A stretch of DNA of 64,000 nt from Bacillus litorisediminis. Lineage in GTDB: Bacteria; Bacillota; Bacilli; Bacillales; JC228. This document shows, piece after piece, positions 17,135-26,072 of the stretch. Made by a program: the position numbers and the translations under genes. The DNA is taken from positions 1 through 64,000 of the forward strand of contig NZ_JAKZKT010000011.1 of NCBI RefSeq assembly GCF_022808645.1. The letters run 5' to 3'. Below the pieces are notes generated by a model. It saw only the letters and a list, made by a program, of their open reading frames with translations, did no database searches and was not told the origin of the DNA. Numbering within the stretch: position 1 is the first letter of the stretch; every line of letters starts with the position of its first letter.

Positions 17135-18299
17135 TCAAAACCATTCTTTTTGGGGATACAGAAGGCCAGATGGAAAAGTGGGTATCCGCAATCATGTTTT
17201 GATACTGCCGACGATAACATGCGCCACGCAGGCCGCCCATCAAATCACCCAGCTTATTTCTGGAACGGTCAGCTTCATTCACCAGCATGGATGTGCCCAG
17301 GTTGGTGTGGATTATGACCAGACATTCCGAACTTATGTCGGCATGGGGCTGAATCCAAATGTATACGGTGTAGTCGTTCTCGGCCTTGGCTGTGAAACCC
17401 ATCAAGCAAGAAGTGTAGCAGGAGAAATCGCCAAAAGCGGCAAACCGGTAGAGGTGGTTTCGATTCAGGATCATGGCGGAACCTTATCTGCTATTGCAGA
17501 AGGTGCAAAGGTGGCAGCCAAAATGGTGCAGGATGCGTCAGCGCAAACTCGTGAGTTATGCCATTTCAGCGATCTTATTATTGGAACAGAGTGCGGCGGG
17601 TCAGATGCCTGCTCTGGCATCTCAGCTAATCCTGCTGTAGGAGTGGTAAGTGACCTGATTGTTTCTGCGGGAGGAACTGCGATTCTTGCTGAAACCACTG
17701 AATTAATTGGAGCCGAACATTTATTAGCTAATCGTGCCGCAGATGACCGGGTGGCAAAACGGGTATATGAAGTGATTGAGGCTATGGAACAGAGAGCGAT
17801 TTTAATGGGGGTTGATATTCGGACAGGAAATCCAAGCCCCGGCAACATAGAAGGGGGCTTGAGCTCGCTTGAAGAAAAATCGCTTGGCGCCTCCACCAAA
17901 TCTGGCACCAGTCCCTTAACAGAAATAATCGATTATGCAGAGGTTCCCAGTAAAAAAGGTCTTGTGTGGATGGATACACCGGGACATGATATTGAGCAAT
18001 TGACAGGTATGGTGGCAGGTGGAGCCCAGCTTGTATTATTTACAAGCGGAAGAGGCACCCCAACAGGTTCACCGATTGCTCCTGTGATCAAGATTTCTAC
18101 CAATACTCCGATGTTTGAAAGAATGAGCGAAAATATGGACCTCAATGCAGGCACGATTATTGACGGGAAAGAAACAGTAGTTGAGGTTGGGAAACGGATT
18201 TTCTCCGAGATTGGGAACGTATGCTCGGGTAAATTGACGAAGTCCGAAATATTAAAGCAGCATGATTTTGGGATTTGGCGAATCGGCCCTACATTTTAA
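17124..18299 (+). CDS. UxaA-type dehydratase large subunit
   Basis: The catalytic subunit of an altronate/galactarate-type dehydratase, 391 aa. TTG 17124 is chosen because AGGGGAG lies 6 bases upstream and the family's FWGYRRPDGKVGIRNHV begins just after; the frame is open to a TTG at 17040 but that part overlaps the small subunit. Metal-site segments GTECGGSDACSGISANP and LFTSGRGTPTGSPIAPVIK are present. The substrate is probably a uronate-derived or galactarate-like acid. Confidence 0.87.
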   Translation: MGHDQNHSFWGYRRPDGKVGIRNHVLILPTITCATQAAHQITQLISGTVSFIHQHGCAQVGVDYDQTFRTYVGMGLNPNVYGVVVLGLGCETHQARSVAGEIAKSGKPVEVVSIQDHGGTLSAIAEGAKVAAKMVQDASAQTRELCHFSDLIIGTECGGSDACSGISANPAVGVVSDLIVSAGGTAILAETTELIGAEHLLANRAADDRVAKRVYEVIEAMEQRAILMGVDIRTGNPSPGNIEGGLSSLEEKSLGASTKSGTSPLTEIIDYAEVPSKKGLVWMDTPGHDIEQLTGMVAGGAQLVLFTSGRGTPTGSPIAPVIKISTNTPMFERMSENMDLNAGTIIDGKETVVEVGKRIFSEIGNVCSGKLTKSEILKQHDFGIWRIGPTF

Positions 18300-18320
18300 T
18301 AAAAATAGGAAGGTGATTGT

Positions 18321-19787
18321 ATGACAATTCAAACACAGGCAGCGATATACAGCAATTATATAAATGGTGAATGGATTTCATCTCCGTCAGCGAGATTGGA
18401 AGCAAGTGTGAATCCTGCCAATAAAAATGAGGTGGTAGGCTATTTTCAGCAATCGACGATAGAAGATCTTAACCATGCCGTACAAGCAGCGAAAGACTCA
18501 AAAAAGAGCTGGAGCCGGCTTTCCGGTGCGGCCAGAGGAGATTACTTGTATAAAGCTGCTAACATACTTGAGAAGCGATTGGACGAAATTGCAGAAATTA
18601 TGACTAGAGAAATGGGAAAAACACTCCCCGAAGCGAAAGGTGAAACAGCCAGAGGCATAGCTATTCTCCGCTACTATGCAGGGGAAGGAATGAGAAAGGT
18701 GGGAGATGTCATTCCGTCTACTGATAGTGGGGCCCTTATGTTTACGACAAGAGCCCCTCTCGGAGTCGTAGGTGTGATTGCGCCTTGGAATTTCCCGGTT
18801 GCCATCCCGATTTGGAAAATGGCTCCTGCGCTAATCTACGGAAATACAGTTGTTCTAAAGCCTGCGTCAGAAGCAGCTGTTACGGCAGCAAAAGTGATAG
18901 AATGCTTCCATGATGCTGGTTTCCCTGCAGGTGTCGTCAATATGGTGACAGGGTCTGGATCTGTTATCGGGCAGGGAATCGTCGACCACCCGGATATAAA
19001 CGGAATTACGTTTACAGGGTCAAATAGTACGGGAAAAAGAGTCGGACAGGGCGCATTGGCTCGCGGGGCGAAGTATCAGCTTGAAATGGGCGGAAAGAAT
19101 CCTGTCATAATTGCCAAGGACGCGGATCTAGACCTTGCTGTGGAAGGAACGATCAGCGGGGGATTAAGGTCCACAGGCCAAAAATGTACAGCCACGAGCA
19201 GAGTGTTTGTGGAGGCGGAGGTATATGAGTCATTTAAGGAAAAACTCCTCGCAAAAGTGAAAGAGATAAAAGTAGGACATGGACTCGAAAGCGAAACATG
19301 GATGGGTCCATGTGTGAGCGAGAGCCAGTTAAATACGGTACTTTCTTATATTGAAAAAGGAAAGGAAGAGGGGGCTGCCTTACTGTTTGGAGGCAATAAG
19401 TGTACAGACAAAGGGCTAGAGGATGGTTTCTTTGTGCAGCCTACTGTATTCGACAATGTCAATCTCAATATGACCATTGCCCGAGAGGAGATATTTGGTC
19501 CGGTGCTTGCAATAATCAAAGTAGATCGCTTTGAGGAAGCGATTGAAATGGCCAATGATACAGAATATGGGCTTAGTGCTTCTGTTTACACGAAAGATAT
19601 CGGGAAAATTCTAGCCTTTATTAATGAAATCGAAGCGGGGCTTGTACGAGTAAATGCTGAAACAGCAGGGGTTGAACTTCAGGCTCCGTTCGGAGGCATG
19701 AAGCAGTCAAGCTCACATTCACGTGAACAGGGGCAGGCCGCCATCGAATTTTTCACTTCTATCAAAACCGTTTTTGTTAAGGCTTAA
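18321..19787 (+). CDS. gucD: 2,5-dioxovalerate (alpha-ketoglutarate semialdehyde) dehydrogenase
   Basis: An aldehyde dehydrogenase of 488 aa that oxidises 2-oxoglutarate semialdehyde to 2-oxoglutarate. It looks very close to B. subtilis GucD (YcbD) across its length, including [20 protein letters not shown] and the C-terminal [15 protein letters not shown]. Catalytic Cys289 lies in [10 protein letters not shown] and the general base Glu255 in LEMGGKN. It completes an oxidative pentonate/hexarate route with the upstream FAH-type dehydratase. Confidence 0.9.
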   Translation: MTIQTQAAIYSNYINGEWISSPSARLEASVNPANKNEVVGYFQQSTIEDLNHAVQAAKDSKKSWSRLSGAARGDYLYKAANILEKRLDEIAEIMTREMGKTLPEAKGETARGIAILRYYAGEGMRKVGDVIPSTDSGALMFTTRAPLGVVGVIAPWNFPVAIPIWKMAPALIYGNTVVLKPASEAAVTAAKVIECFHDAGFPAGVVNMVTGSGSVIGQGIVDHPDINGITFTGSNSTGKRVGQGALARGAKYQLEMGGKNPVIIAKDADLDLAVEGTISGGLRSTGQKCTATSRVFVEAEVYESFKEKLLAKVKEIKVGHGLESETWMGPCVSESQLNTVLSYIEKGKEEGAALLFGGNKCTDKGLEDGFFVQPTVFDNVNLNMTIAREEIFGPVLAIIKVDRFEEAIEMANDTEYGLSASVYTKDIGKILAFINEIEAGLVRVNAETAGVELQAPFGGMKQSSSHSREQGQAAIEFFTSIKTVFVKA

Positions 19788-19793
19788 ATAACG

Positions 19794-19819
19794 GGTCCTC
19801 CTTCTTACCATGGAGGACC
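19794..19819 (+). terminator. intergenic hairpin
   Basis: Arms GGTCCTCC and GGAGGACC close to the aldehyde dehydrogenase stop. The following sequence is only moderately T-rich, so it may be a weak terminator or an mRNA-stabilising hairpin. Confidence 0.45.
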
Positions 19820-19909
19820 TTCATATTAGTAAAGGCATTTTTTCGGAGTCTCAGCAATCTAAAAAGCAAGCTGGGGTCTGCTTAAAATCAAGAAAGGGGG
19901 ATGGGAAAA

Positions 19910-20818
19910 GTGACTGGAAAAATAAGAGGGTTTCACGGGATTATCCCGCCAGTCGTTACCTTATTTAATGAAGATGGAGGTTTTCATTGGGAAGCCAATA
20001 AGAAGCTGACAGACTATCTGATTGATAAGGGAGTTCATGGAATATTATATATGGGAAGTACGGGTGAGTTTTCATCCTTATCGATTCAGCAGCGAAAGAC
20101 CTTCGTTTCAAAAATGGTAGAATATGTGGACAGACGGGTGCCGGTACTGGTTGGTACTGGAACGACAACACTTATTGATACAATCGACCTGTCTAAGCAT
20201 GCTCAAGCGAGCGGGGCAGATGGGGTCCTAATAGTCAACCCCTATTACTGGAAGTTCAGCGAGGACCAGCTTTTTGAATATTTTTCGGTAATCGCGGATA
20301 GTGTAGAGATTTCTGTCATCCTTTACAATATTCCTCTATTAACGGGTCAAAGCTTGTCGGCGCAGCTTGTTGCCAGGCTGGCAGACAAGAAACAGAATAT
20401 TGTCGGGATCAAGGATACCATTGAAAGTCTCGGCCATATCAGGAAGCTTATCTCCGAGACTAAAAAGGTAAGAAAAGATTTTGCGGTTTTTGCGGCTTTT
20501 GATGATCTTGTTCTTCCTGCACTGCAAATGGGGGCCGCAGGTGCGATTAACGGTACATCGGTATTTGCCCCAGCATATTCTGTGAACCTTTATAATTCTT
20601 ATCGGGAAGGGGAATATGAAAAAGCGCTTGAGCTCCATCAAAAGCTCCTCCCCCTTATGTCTATTTATGAACTCAGCCAGCCGCTCTTTCTCGCCATCAA
20701 AGAGACAGTCAACCAGGCAGTGCTAGGATACGATACACCTAATATTGCCCCAGCTCCTTCAATTGATACTGCATTAAAAACAAACGTACAATCATTTGTA
20801 AACACACATCTTGTGTGA
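19910..20818 (+). CDS. DHDPS-family 2-keto-3-deoxy sugar-acid aldolase (YagE/YjhH-like)
   Basis: A class I aldolase of the dihydrodipicolinate synthase family that cleaves a 2-keto-3-deoxy acid to pyruvate and an aldehyde. It resembles E. coli YagE and YjhH, including VNPYYWK. With GTG 19910 as start, the Schiff-base lysine is Lys168 (GIKDT) and the assisting tyrosine Tyr139 (LYNIP). ATG 19901 is in frame but directly touches the GGGGG ribosome site, so GTG 19910 is preferred. The TGA stop is fused to the first bases of a dispersed repeat. Confidence 0.85.
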   Translation: MTGKIRGFHGIIPPVVTLFNEDGGFHWEANKKLTDYLIDKGVHGILYMGSTGEFSSLSIQQRKTFVSKMVEYVDRRVPVLVGTGTTTLIDTIDLSKHAQASGADGVLIVNPYYWKFSEDQLFEYFSVIADSVEISVILYNIPLLTGQSLSAQLVARLADKKQNIVGIKDTIESLGHIRKLISETKKVRKDFAVFAAFDDLVLPALQMGAAGAINGTSVFAPAYSVNLYNSYREGEYEKALELHQKLLPLMSIYELSQPLFLAIKETVNQAVLGYDTPNIAPAPSIDTALKTNVQSFVNTHLV

Positions 20819-20834
20819 AACAGAGGGACGGTTC
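20817..20834. repeat. RAYT-type repeat, left fragment interrupted by the IS
   Basis: GAAACAGAGGGACGGTTC is the first part of the dispersed repeat. It continues at 22270 after the insertion sequence. Confidence 0.85.
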
Positions 20835-20888
20835 TGAACTGCACCCCAATTGTTAGACACAAATAACAATTGGAGGTGCAGTTTCTTT

Positions 20889-21398
20889 ATGAAAAAATAT
20901 TCCTTAGAAACAAAACTAGAAGCTGTTCACGTTTATCTTAATGGTGCAGAATCTTTAAGAACAGTAGCTAAGCGATTTAATATTAGTAAAAGTATGTTAT
21001 GTAGATGGGCTGCGAAATACCAAGAACATGGAATTTCTGCGTTTCAAGAAAGATGTACAAAATACTCTATCGAGTTTAAAATGGACGTAATTAACTATAT
21101 ACATAATACGGGAGCGTCCACGGAAGAAGCCACTGCGAAATTCAATGTCTCTACATCCAGTGTAGTGAGAAGATGGCTAGAATTATATGACACAAGAGGG
21201 ATTGACGCTCTAAAACGTAATAAGAAGGAGCGCCCACCCATGAAGAAAAAAACTAAAAAACATAAGCCTGAGAAAAAAGTAGAAAAAGACTTAGTAGCTG
21301 AAAATGAACGTTTACGCATGGAGAATGCCTATTTAAAAAAGTTACATGCCTTAATTCAAGAAAAGGAACAATCACAGACCAAGACAAAGCGCAAATAA
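20889..21398 (+). CDS. IS3-family transposase OrfA (helix-turn-helix)
   Basis: A 169-aa protein with two helix-turn-helix segments (LRTVAKRFNISKSMLCRWAA and a related one near residues 80-100) and a Lys-rich C-terminus with a leucine-zipper-like coil. It binds the IS ends. The heptamer A AAA AAG at 21335-21341 lies in the zero frame and is a classic -1 slippage site. Slippage there enters the orfB frame, which is open from that point, giving the OrfAB transposase. Confidence 0.92.
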   Translation: MKKYSLETKLEAVHVYLNGAESLRTVAKRFNISKSMLCRWAAKYQEHGISAFQERCTKYSIEFKMDVINYIHNTGASTEEATAKFNVSTSSVVRRWLELYDTRGIDALKRNKKERPPMKKKTKKHKPEKKVEKDLVAENERLRMENAYLKKLHALIQEKEQSQTKTKRK

Positions 21399-21436
21399 TC
21401 TATGAATTAAGGCATGAATTTAAAGTAGTTGAGTTA

Positions 21437-22237
21437 GTGAAGGTAGCTGATATTCCACGTAGTACATATTATTACTGGGTAAAACAGATGGATCGTCCCG
21501 ATAAATATAGACAGGTAAAAGAAGTCATCCAACAGATTTACGATGAACATCGAGGTCGATACGGATATCGTCGTATCACATTAGAACTCCGTAATAGAGG
21601 CATTATTATAAATCATAAAACAGTTTTACGCCTTATGAATGAGTTGGGATTAAAGAGTCTTGTTCGCATGAAGAAATATCGTTCATACCGTGGTAAAGTA
21701 GGGAAAACTGCCCCTAATATCTTAGGACGTGATTTTACAGCTACAAAACCTAATGAGAAGTGGGTAACCGATATAACTGAGTTTAAAATTCATGGTCAAA
21801 GATTATATTTATCGCCAATACTTGATTTGTTTAATGGTGAAATTATCGCGTTTAATCTAGGAAAACGACCTACATTCTCCTTGGTATCAAAAATGCTGAA
21901 TAAGGCTTTTAATAGATTAAAAGACGAAGACACACCTATCCTTCATTCAGACCAAGGGTGGCATTACCAGATGAAAAAGTATCGTCACATGTTAAAAGAG
22001 AACAATATCACACAAAGTATGTCCCGTAAGGGCAATTGTTTAGATAATGCGGTTATTGAAAACTTCTTTGGTTTATTGAAGTCTGAGCTGCTTTATCTTA
22101 AAGATTTTGATAGTGTAGATCATTTTATTTCAGAAGTAGAAGAATTTATCTATTATTACAATCACAAACGAATAAAAGCAAAACTAAAAGGACTGAGCCC
22201 TGTTCAATTCAGGACTCAATCCTTGATAGCTGCTTAA
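21437..22237 (+). CDS. IS3-family transposase OrfB (DDE integrase core)
   Basis: A 266-aa catalytic part listed from GTG 21437, but probably made mainly as an OrfAB fusion by -1 frameshifting at 21335-21341. The DDE residues are visible in WVTDITEF, LHSDQGWHYQ and NCLDNAVIENFFGLLKSE. It has an HTH_21-type segment (YGYRRITLELRNRG) near the N-terminus. The gene looks intact. Confidence 0.93.
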   Translation: MKVADIPRSTYYYWVKQMDRPDKYRQVKEVIQQIYDEHRGRYGYRRITLELRNRGIIINHKTVLRLMNELGLKSLVRMKKYRSYRGKVGKTAPNILGRDFTATKPNEKWVTDITEFKIHGQRLYLSPILDLFNGEIIAFNLGKRPTFSLVSKMLNKAFNRLKDEDTPILHSDQGWHYQMKKYRHMLKENNITQSMSRKGNCLDNAVIENFFGLLKSELLYLKDFDSVDHFISEVEEFIYYYNHKRIKAKLKGLSPVQFRTQSLIAA

Positions 22238-22269
22238 AAATAATTGTCTAACTTTTTGGGGTCACTTCA

Positions 22270-22308
22270 TTCTTGCGTTTCGCAACGCAAGAACCGTCCC
22301 TCTGATTC
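22270..22308. repeat. RAYT-type repeat, right part after the IS
   Basis: Continues the left fragment at 20817. It completes the forward half (TTGCGTTTC) and holds the whole reverse half (CGCAAGAACCGTCCC), forming a long hairpin in the ancestral state. Confidence 0.85.
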
Positions 22309-22313
22309 GACTA

Positions 22314-22814
22314 TTAATCTTTAATTTCTAATAGCCCGCCTTTCAGTTTTTCCTTCGCTCCTTTGCGCCACTGTTTCACCGCGGAAATGTTGACTCCTTC
22401 AATTTCTGCTATTTCTTGTACGGATAACATGTGAATACAGGTGTACATCACCCATTTCTTTTGCTGCTTGGTTAAATGACACCCTTCAATCATAGATAGA
22501 AGAAAGTGGTTTGCATGCAGCATCGGATCGGCATCATCATCTTGAATCATCTCCCAGAATTCTTCCTTCGGATAGACATTCCGCTGCTCTACTCGATTGG
22601 ATCTCCTCATTTCCGTTAACATCCTTCCTCTTATATACGTATAAGCAAACGAAACAAAAAGACCTTTCTCAGGATCGAACCTTTCATGGGCTTCCCATAG
22701 TGCGATCAGGCCGGTTTGGTAGAATTCGGCTTGATTTTTATAAATGTTCAGTGATTTGATGATTTTATAAATCATCGGTTCAAATTGTGTTTTGAGCTGT
22801 TCAAATTCCTCCAA
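22314..22814 (-). CDS. sigma-70 family RNA polymerase sigma factor (small)
   Basis: A 166-aa sigma factor. Region 2 is visible in FYQTGLIALWEAHERFDPEKG and the following FAYTYIRGRMLTEMRR, and region 4 in LSVQEIAEIEGVNISAVKQW. The size and layout resemble small competence-type or SigO/SigH-like factors. It is divergent from the ComK-family gene, and the pairing suggests, but does not prove, a link to competence. Its stop lies 6 bp from a dispersed repeat. Confidence 0.82.
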   Translation of the reverse strand: MEEFEQLKTQFEPMIYKIIKSLNIYKNQAEFYQTGLIALWEAHERFDPEKGLFVSFAYTYIRGRMLTEMRRSNRVEQRNVYPKEEFWEMIQDDDADPMLHANHFLLSMIEGCHLTKQQKKWVMYTCIHMLSVQEIAEIEGVNISAVKQWRKGAKEKLKGGLLEIKD

Positions 22815-23149
22815 CTTGCATTCCTTTCGAAAAGTGCACCTTTCTTTGTATTCCTAGGTAGCTTTACCATACTAAGGGGAAGGGGATGAGACAAAAGCCG
22901 GAATGTTACATTTTAAGGGGGAATAATCTCGAAATATTAATTTTTTATTGGGTAAATGTGATTTTCTCCCAGAGAAAGTTGAAATATCAATCATTTTGAT
23001 AGAATCCTAGTTTCTTTAAAATTTAGAAAATATCGGAAAAAAGTATTGGAATTTTTCAGGGGGATAGGCTATAGTAAAAGTAGGTTATAGTAAAAAATAC
23101 CTATTAAGGGATATGATTCCAAATTGGAAGAAGGGGAAGGTGTTGTTAT
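22815..23149. promoter_or_regulatory. divergent sigma/comK intergenic region
   Basis: A possible comK promoter is TTGGAA at 23046-23051 with an 18-bp spacer and TATAGT at 23070-23075. The TTATAGTAAAA-like segment is directly repeated just downstream. No canonical ComK box pair (AAAA-N5-TTTT twice) could be assigned. Confidence 0.35.
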
Positions 23150-23614
23150 TTGAAAAAAGTAGAAAATTTTATAACTCTCAGTACGATGGCTCTCCTGCCA
23201 GCTTATGATGGGATGAATCAAACCATTATTTTAGACCAACATGGCAACAGTAACAGTAATCCCCAGTCGAAGTTAAAAATACTGGATGATGCCTGTCTTG
23301 TCAGAGCCTGCAGTTATGACGGGCGCATTAAGGCAGTCCGAACAGCTCTCGATTACCCAAACAAAACACCTCTTATGATCTGCCCTCAGGATTCAATTTA
23401 TGCATTCTCAACCAAATCACCCCAAGACTACGACTGTATCTGGTTGTTCCACCACCATATTAAAGCCTTCTTTATAGAAGGCAATACACCCTACGTATTA
23501 TTCAAAAACGGCTATCGATTACAGGTCAATTGCTCGATTTACTCCTTGCATAAACAATGGGAACGAACCGCAAACGTCATCACCTATTTTTCATCCTCCA
23601 AAGTCATTGTGTGA
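23150..23614 (+). CDS. comK: ComK-family competence transcription factor
   Basis: A 154-aa ComK-family protein that would activate DNA-uptake genes by binding A/T-rich minor-groove boxes. The conserved central part is visible in DDACLVRACSYDGRIKAV, KTPLMICPQDSIYAFSTKSP and LFHHHIKAF. It starts at TTG with AAGGGGAAGGTG upstream. It is shorter than B. subtilis ComK (192 aa), ending soon after the DNA-binding core, as in several Bacillaceae ComK paralogues. Confidence 0.85.
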   Translation: MKKVENFITLSTMALLPAYDGMNQTIILDQHGNSNSNPQSKLKILDDACLVRACSYDGRIKAVRTALDYPNKTPLMICPQDSIYAFSTKSPQDYDCIWLFHHHIKAFFIEGNTPYVLFKNGYRLQVNCSIYSLHKQWERTANVITYFSSSKVIV

Positions 23615-23690
23615 AGGTACGAGTGCGTTAATACATATTCTTACATTTTATATCACATAAAATCACATAAAATTTAAACAAACGTTTGAT

Positions 23691-23717
23691 GAAACATAGG
23701 GACGGTTCTTCTGTTTC
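23691..23717 (+). repeat. RAYT-type repeat, single forward half
   Basis: A 27-bp unit with GAAAC and GTTTC ends around core GGGACGGTTCT; arm triplet type TTCTG. No partner half is present. Confidence 0.85.
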
Positions 23718-23773
23718 ATTTCTATTACTATGTCAGTGCCTAAACTCCCCAAGGTGCTTTAACACTTTAATGC

Positions 23774-23837
23774 TTGGAGAAAGGTCTCCAACCCTATACT
23801 TTTGAAATAAAAAGCCTTGAGAATCTCGCAAGGCTTT
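23774..23837. terminator. two hairpins including a copy of the 279-312 terminator
   Basis: TTGGAGA and TCTCCAA form one hairpin (23774-23791). AAAGCCTTG and CAAGGCTTT form the second (23811-23837), nearly identical to the one at 279-312. They probably end comK transcription. The remainder of 23838-24109 shows only A/T-rich sequence. Confidence 0.5.
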
Positions 23838-24109
23838 AATTTGTGCCTGTTTTGAAAGATCTGTCAGAACTTTCTACTTCAGAAAATCATATCTTGTCTT
23901 ATCCGACTTTTATTTCTGTATTTCGTAAACCTTGTTAGCAACTTGTTGAAGTGAAGGTGATTAGAAAAATTGAATAATGAAATAGTAACATTGAAACAAT
24001 ATTTTATTGGAACACTATTTTGAAGAAAGAAAATGGAAATCTTTGATTAATTTAGGTTATTATATATTTTATACTGCCGATTCAAAGTAATCATTGATAG
24101 GGGGACAAT

Positions 24110-24859
24110 ATGGAATTATCTTTGTTAGTAGAGTATGGCTGGGTTTTACTTGTATTGATTGTATTAGAAGGTTTATTATCTGCAGATAATGCTTTAGTTT
24201 TAGCTATCATGGCAAAACATTTGCCAGAGGAACAGCAAAAAAAAGCCCTTAATATTGGCTTGTTATTAGCCTTTATATTTAGGATTGGTGCGATTTTTAT
24301 TATTTCGTTCCTTTTCCATGTTTGGTGGATTCAAGCTATCGGAGCTGCTTATTTGATCTTCATCGCTTTGAAGCATTTATTTCAAAGAGATCACGGTGAA
24401 AAAGACATGCAGGGAAAAAGCTATGGTATGACGATTGCCCAAATTGCCTTAGCCGATATCGCTTTTGCCGTCGATTCGATATTAGCCGCAGTTGCTCTAG
24501 TCCTTGCCTTGCCAGATACGCCAATGTTCGCAATCGGAGGTATGGATGGCGCGAAATTTATAGTTATTTTATTAGGTGCGATTGCAGGATTAATCGTCAT
24601 TCGGTTTGCTGCAGGATTGTTTGTGAAATTACTGACAACACGCCCTGGTTTAGAAACCGCCGCTATGCTCATTGTTGGTTGGGTTGGGATTAAGTTATTA
24701 ATGCATACACTTGCCCATCCAGCCTTGCACATTATTCCGCATGAGTTTGTTGAAGGACCGATTTGGAACACCATCTTCTGGTCCGTGATGATTCTTATAG
24801 CAGTAGGTGGTTGGTTTTTATCTAAAGAAAAACCAGAAGGAACTAGTGAATCAAAATAG
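24110..24859 (+). CDS. TerC/YkoY-family integral membrane protein
   Basis: A 249-aa TerC-family protein with about seven membrane helices. The family motifs EGLLSADNALVLAIMAKHL and IALADIAFAVDSILAAVAL contain the paired acidic residues thought to bind metal. Relatives export manganese or act in metal homeostasis. No yybP-ykoY riboswitch could be seen upstream. GGGGGG precedes the ATG and the gene is monocistronic. Confidence 0.88.
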   Translation: MELSLLVEYGWVLLVLIVLEGLLSADNALVLAIMAKHLPEEQQKKALNIGLLLAFIFRIGAIFIISFLFHVWWIQAIGAAYLIFIALKHLFQRDHGEKDMQGKSYGMTIAQIALADIAFAVDSILAAVALVLALPDTPMFAIGGMDGAKFIVILLGAIAGLIVIRFAAGLFVKLLTTRPGLETAAMLIVGWVGIKLLMHTLAHPALHIIPHEFVEGPIWNTIFWSVMILIAVGGWFLSKEKPEGTSESK

Positions 24860-24870
24860 GGGAGCAAAGG

Positions 24871-24927
24871 GAAAAGGGGACGGTTCTTGCGTTTCATTTT
24901 GAAACGCAAGAACCGTCCCTATGTTTC
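24871..24927. repeat. RAYT-type repeat, paired halves (TTGCG type)
   Basis: A forward half (GGGGACGGTTCTTGCGTTTC) and a reverse half (GAAACGCAAGAACCGTCCC) separated by four bases form a long hairpin 12 bp after the TerC-family stop codon. Confidence 0.88.
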
Positions 24928-24932
24928 ACCCC

Positions 24933-25006
24933 AAAAAAAAGAACCAGCCACGGTATGAAATGGTTTTGAGATAATAAAACCCAATTACCATACCATTAGA
25001 AGGTTC
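24933..25006 (-). terminator. terminator of the minus-strand amidohydrolase operon
   Basis: On the minus strand GAACC pairs with GGTTC, with inner arms GGTATGG and CATACC, followed by eight T residues (24933-24940). It lies just after the C45-family gene. Confidence 0.7.
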
Positions 25007-25016
25007 ATTTATAGTT

Positions 25017-26072
25017 TTAACTAAGCTTCCTTTCACAAGGTTTCCCTTTTACCCACCACAACTTTTGTTGCGTTAAATTCATCACTACACTAAATACCGT
25101 CTCCATATATGGCTCAGCATCATTCGGTTCATTAGGCTTGTGACGGCAAATGGAATAGGGATAATTATGGTGGTTTGATAAGATCTGGAATAAATGATCC
25201 TCATCGAGCTCTGTTTCGTTCAAGGAGTCTAACAAGCTATTCATCGTTGAGAAGCGGCTGAATGAATCGGGTTTGGTTCTTTCATTGATTCTATTCTTCA
25301 TTTCTAACGAACATAAGTGATTAGTATGGGTGACTTTCCCATTTGTCGATTCAATCACGGCTGTATGAATAGGGGAGACCTCTAAACTTGCGGCTTTTTC
25401 ATCTGCTGATGCGACCAGGAAGTGAGCAGGGGAGGCCATCTGATTATAACCTACCTTAACCTTAGTGATGACTTCTTCTATAGAGGATGATTCTAATACT
25501 GCTCGCAGTCCCAGATGAATAGGTACCTTTGGCTGCCAGGTATCGGTTACTAAGGCATTTAAGCATACACCGATTCCTTCACTATTACATCCTATTTTAC
25601 CGATAATGCCAGCTTCGGTAATAAACTCCAAAGTTGGCAACCCTTTTTGCTCAATTTTGAGATGAACCAATGAATTTATTTGCAATCCCTTCCAGTCCCA
25701 GTTTTGTGCTAACCAGGTGGTGGAGGTTTTCGGATTGGTCAAAGAAAAGGCTGTGCACCCGTCAGGTGAGGTAACTAAGGCAATTTCGCTTCGTGCATTG
25801 AGTGCTAAGATATCCTCAAATTGGACAGCTGCGCCTCGCGCTAGTCCATCCATTTCTTCCAGGTAATTCCTATTATATGTTTCAATGGCATCCACATGCA
25901 GCAGGGCTTTTTCGCATGCTTCCTTCCATGAAAAACCTGACTCTTCCTTAAACATTCTCTCATAGGTTTCTAGACTATTATGAACTTTTTCTTTTGCTAT
26001 ACTGCCGTGTTTATACCCTATTTCGTACGGAGACCCAGTTAATTTAACAACATATTCCTGAGATTTATTCAC
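25017..26072 (-). CDS. C45-family peptidase / acyl-CoA:6-APA acyltransferase-like
   Basis: An Ntn-hydrolase-fold protein of 351 aa related to isopenicillin N acyltransferase, which self-cleaves before a catalytic Cys. The nucleophile is probably Cys106 in SPDGCTAFS, and the substrate-pocket segment AQNWDW follows. The GTG start overlaps the amidohydrolase stop by 4 bp, so the genes are coupled. It probably hydrolyses or transfers an acyl-amide in the pathway of this operon. Confidence 0.85.
   Translation of the reverse strand: MNKSQEYVVKLTGSPYEIGYKHGSIAKEKVHNSLETYERMFKEESGFSWKEACEKALLHVDAIETYNRNYLEEMDGLARGAAVQFEDILALNARSEIALVTSPDGCTAFSLTNPKTSTTWLAQNWDWKGLQINSLVHLKIEQKGLPTLEFITEAGIIGKIGCNSEGIGVCLNALVTDTWQPKVPIHLGLRAVLESSSIEEVITKVKVGYNQMASPAHFLVASADEKAASLEVSPIHTAVIESTNGKVTHTNHLCSLEMKNRINERTKPDSFSRFSTMNSLLDSLNETELDEDHLFQILSNHHNYPYSICRHKPNEPNDAEPYMETVFSVVMNLTQQKLWWVKGKPCERKLS

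Larger units (their letters stand above)
20835..22269 (+). mobile_element. IS3-family insertion sequence (IS150-like), 1435 bp
   Basis: Ends are TGAACTGCACCCC on the left and, reading inward on the other strand, TGAAGTGACCCC on the right, followed in both by GTTAGACA. It carries orfA and orfB in the IS3 arrangement. A 3-bp target duplication TTC flanks it (20832-20834 and 22270-22272). Removing the element and one TTC restores a perfect GGGACGGTTCTTGCGTTTC repeat, which fixes the boundaries. Confidence 0.92.

Noticed and set aside
22920-23149. ComK box upstream of comK
   Set aside because: A/T runs are present but not in the AAAA-N5-TTTT pair spacing, so autoregulation cannot be claimed.
23838-24109. 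yybP-ykoY manganese riboswitch before the TerC-family gene
   Set aside because: The conserved core of that riboswitch is not visible; the region is simple A/T-rich sequence.
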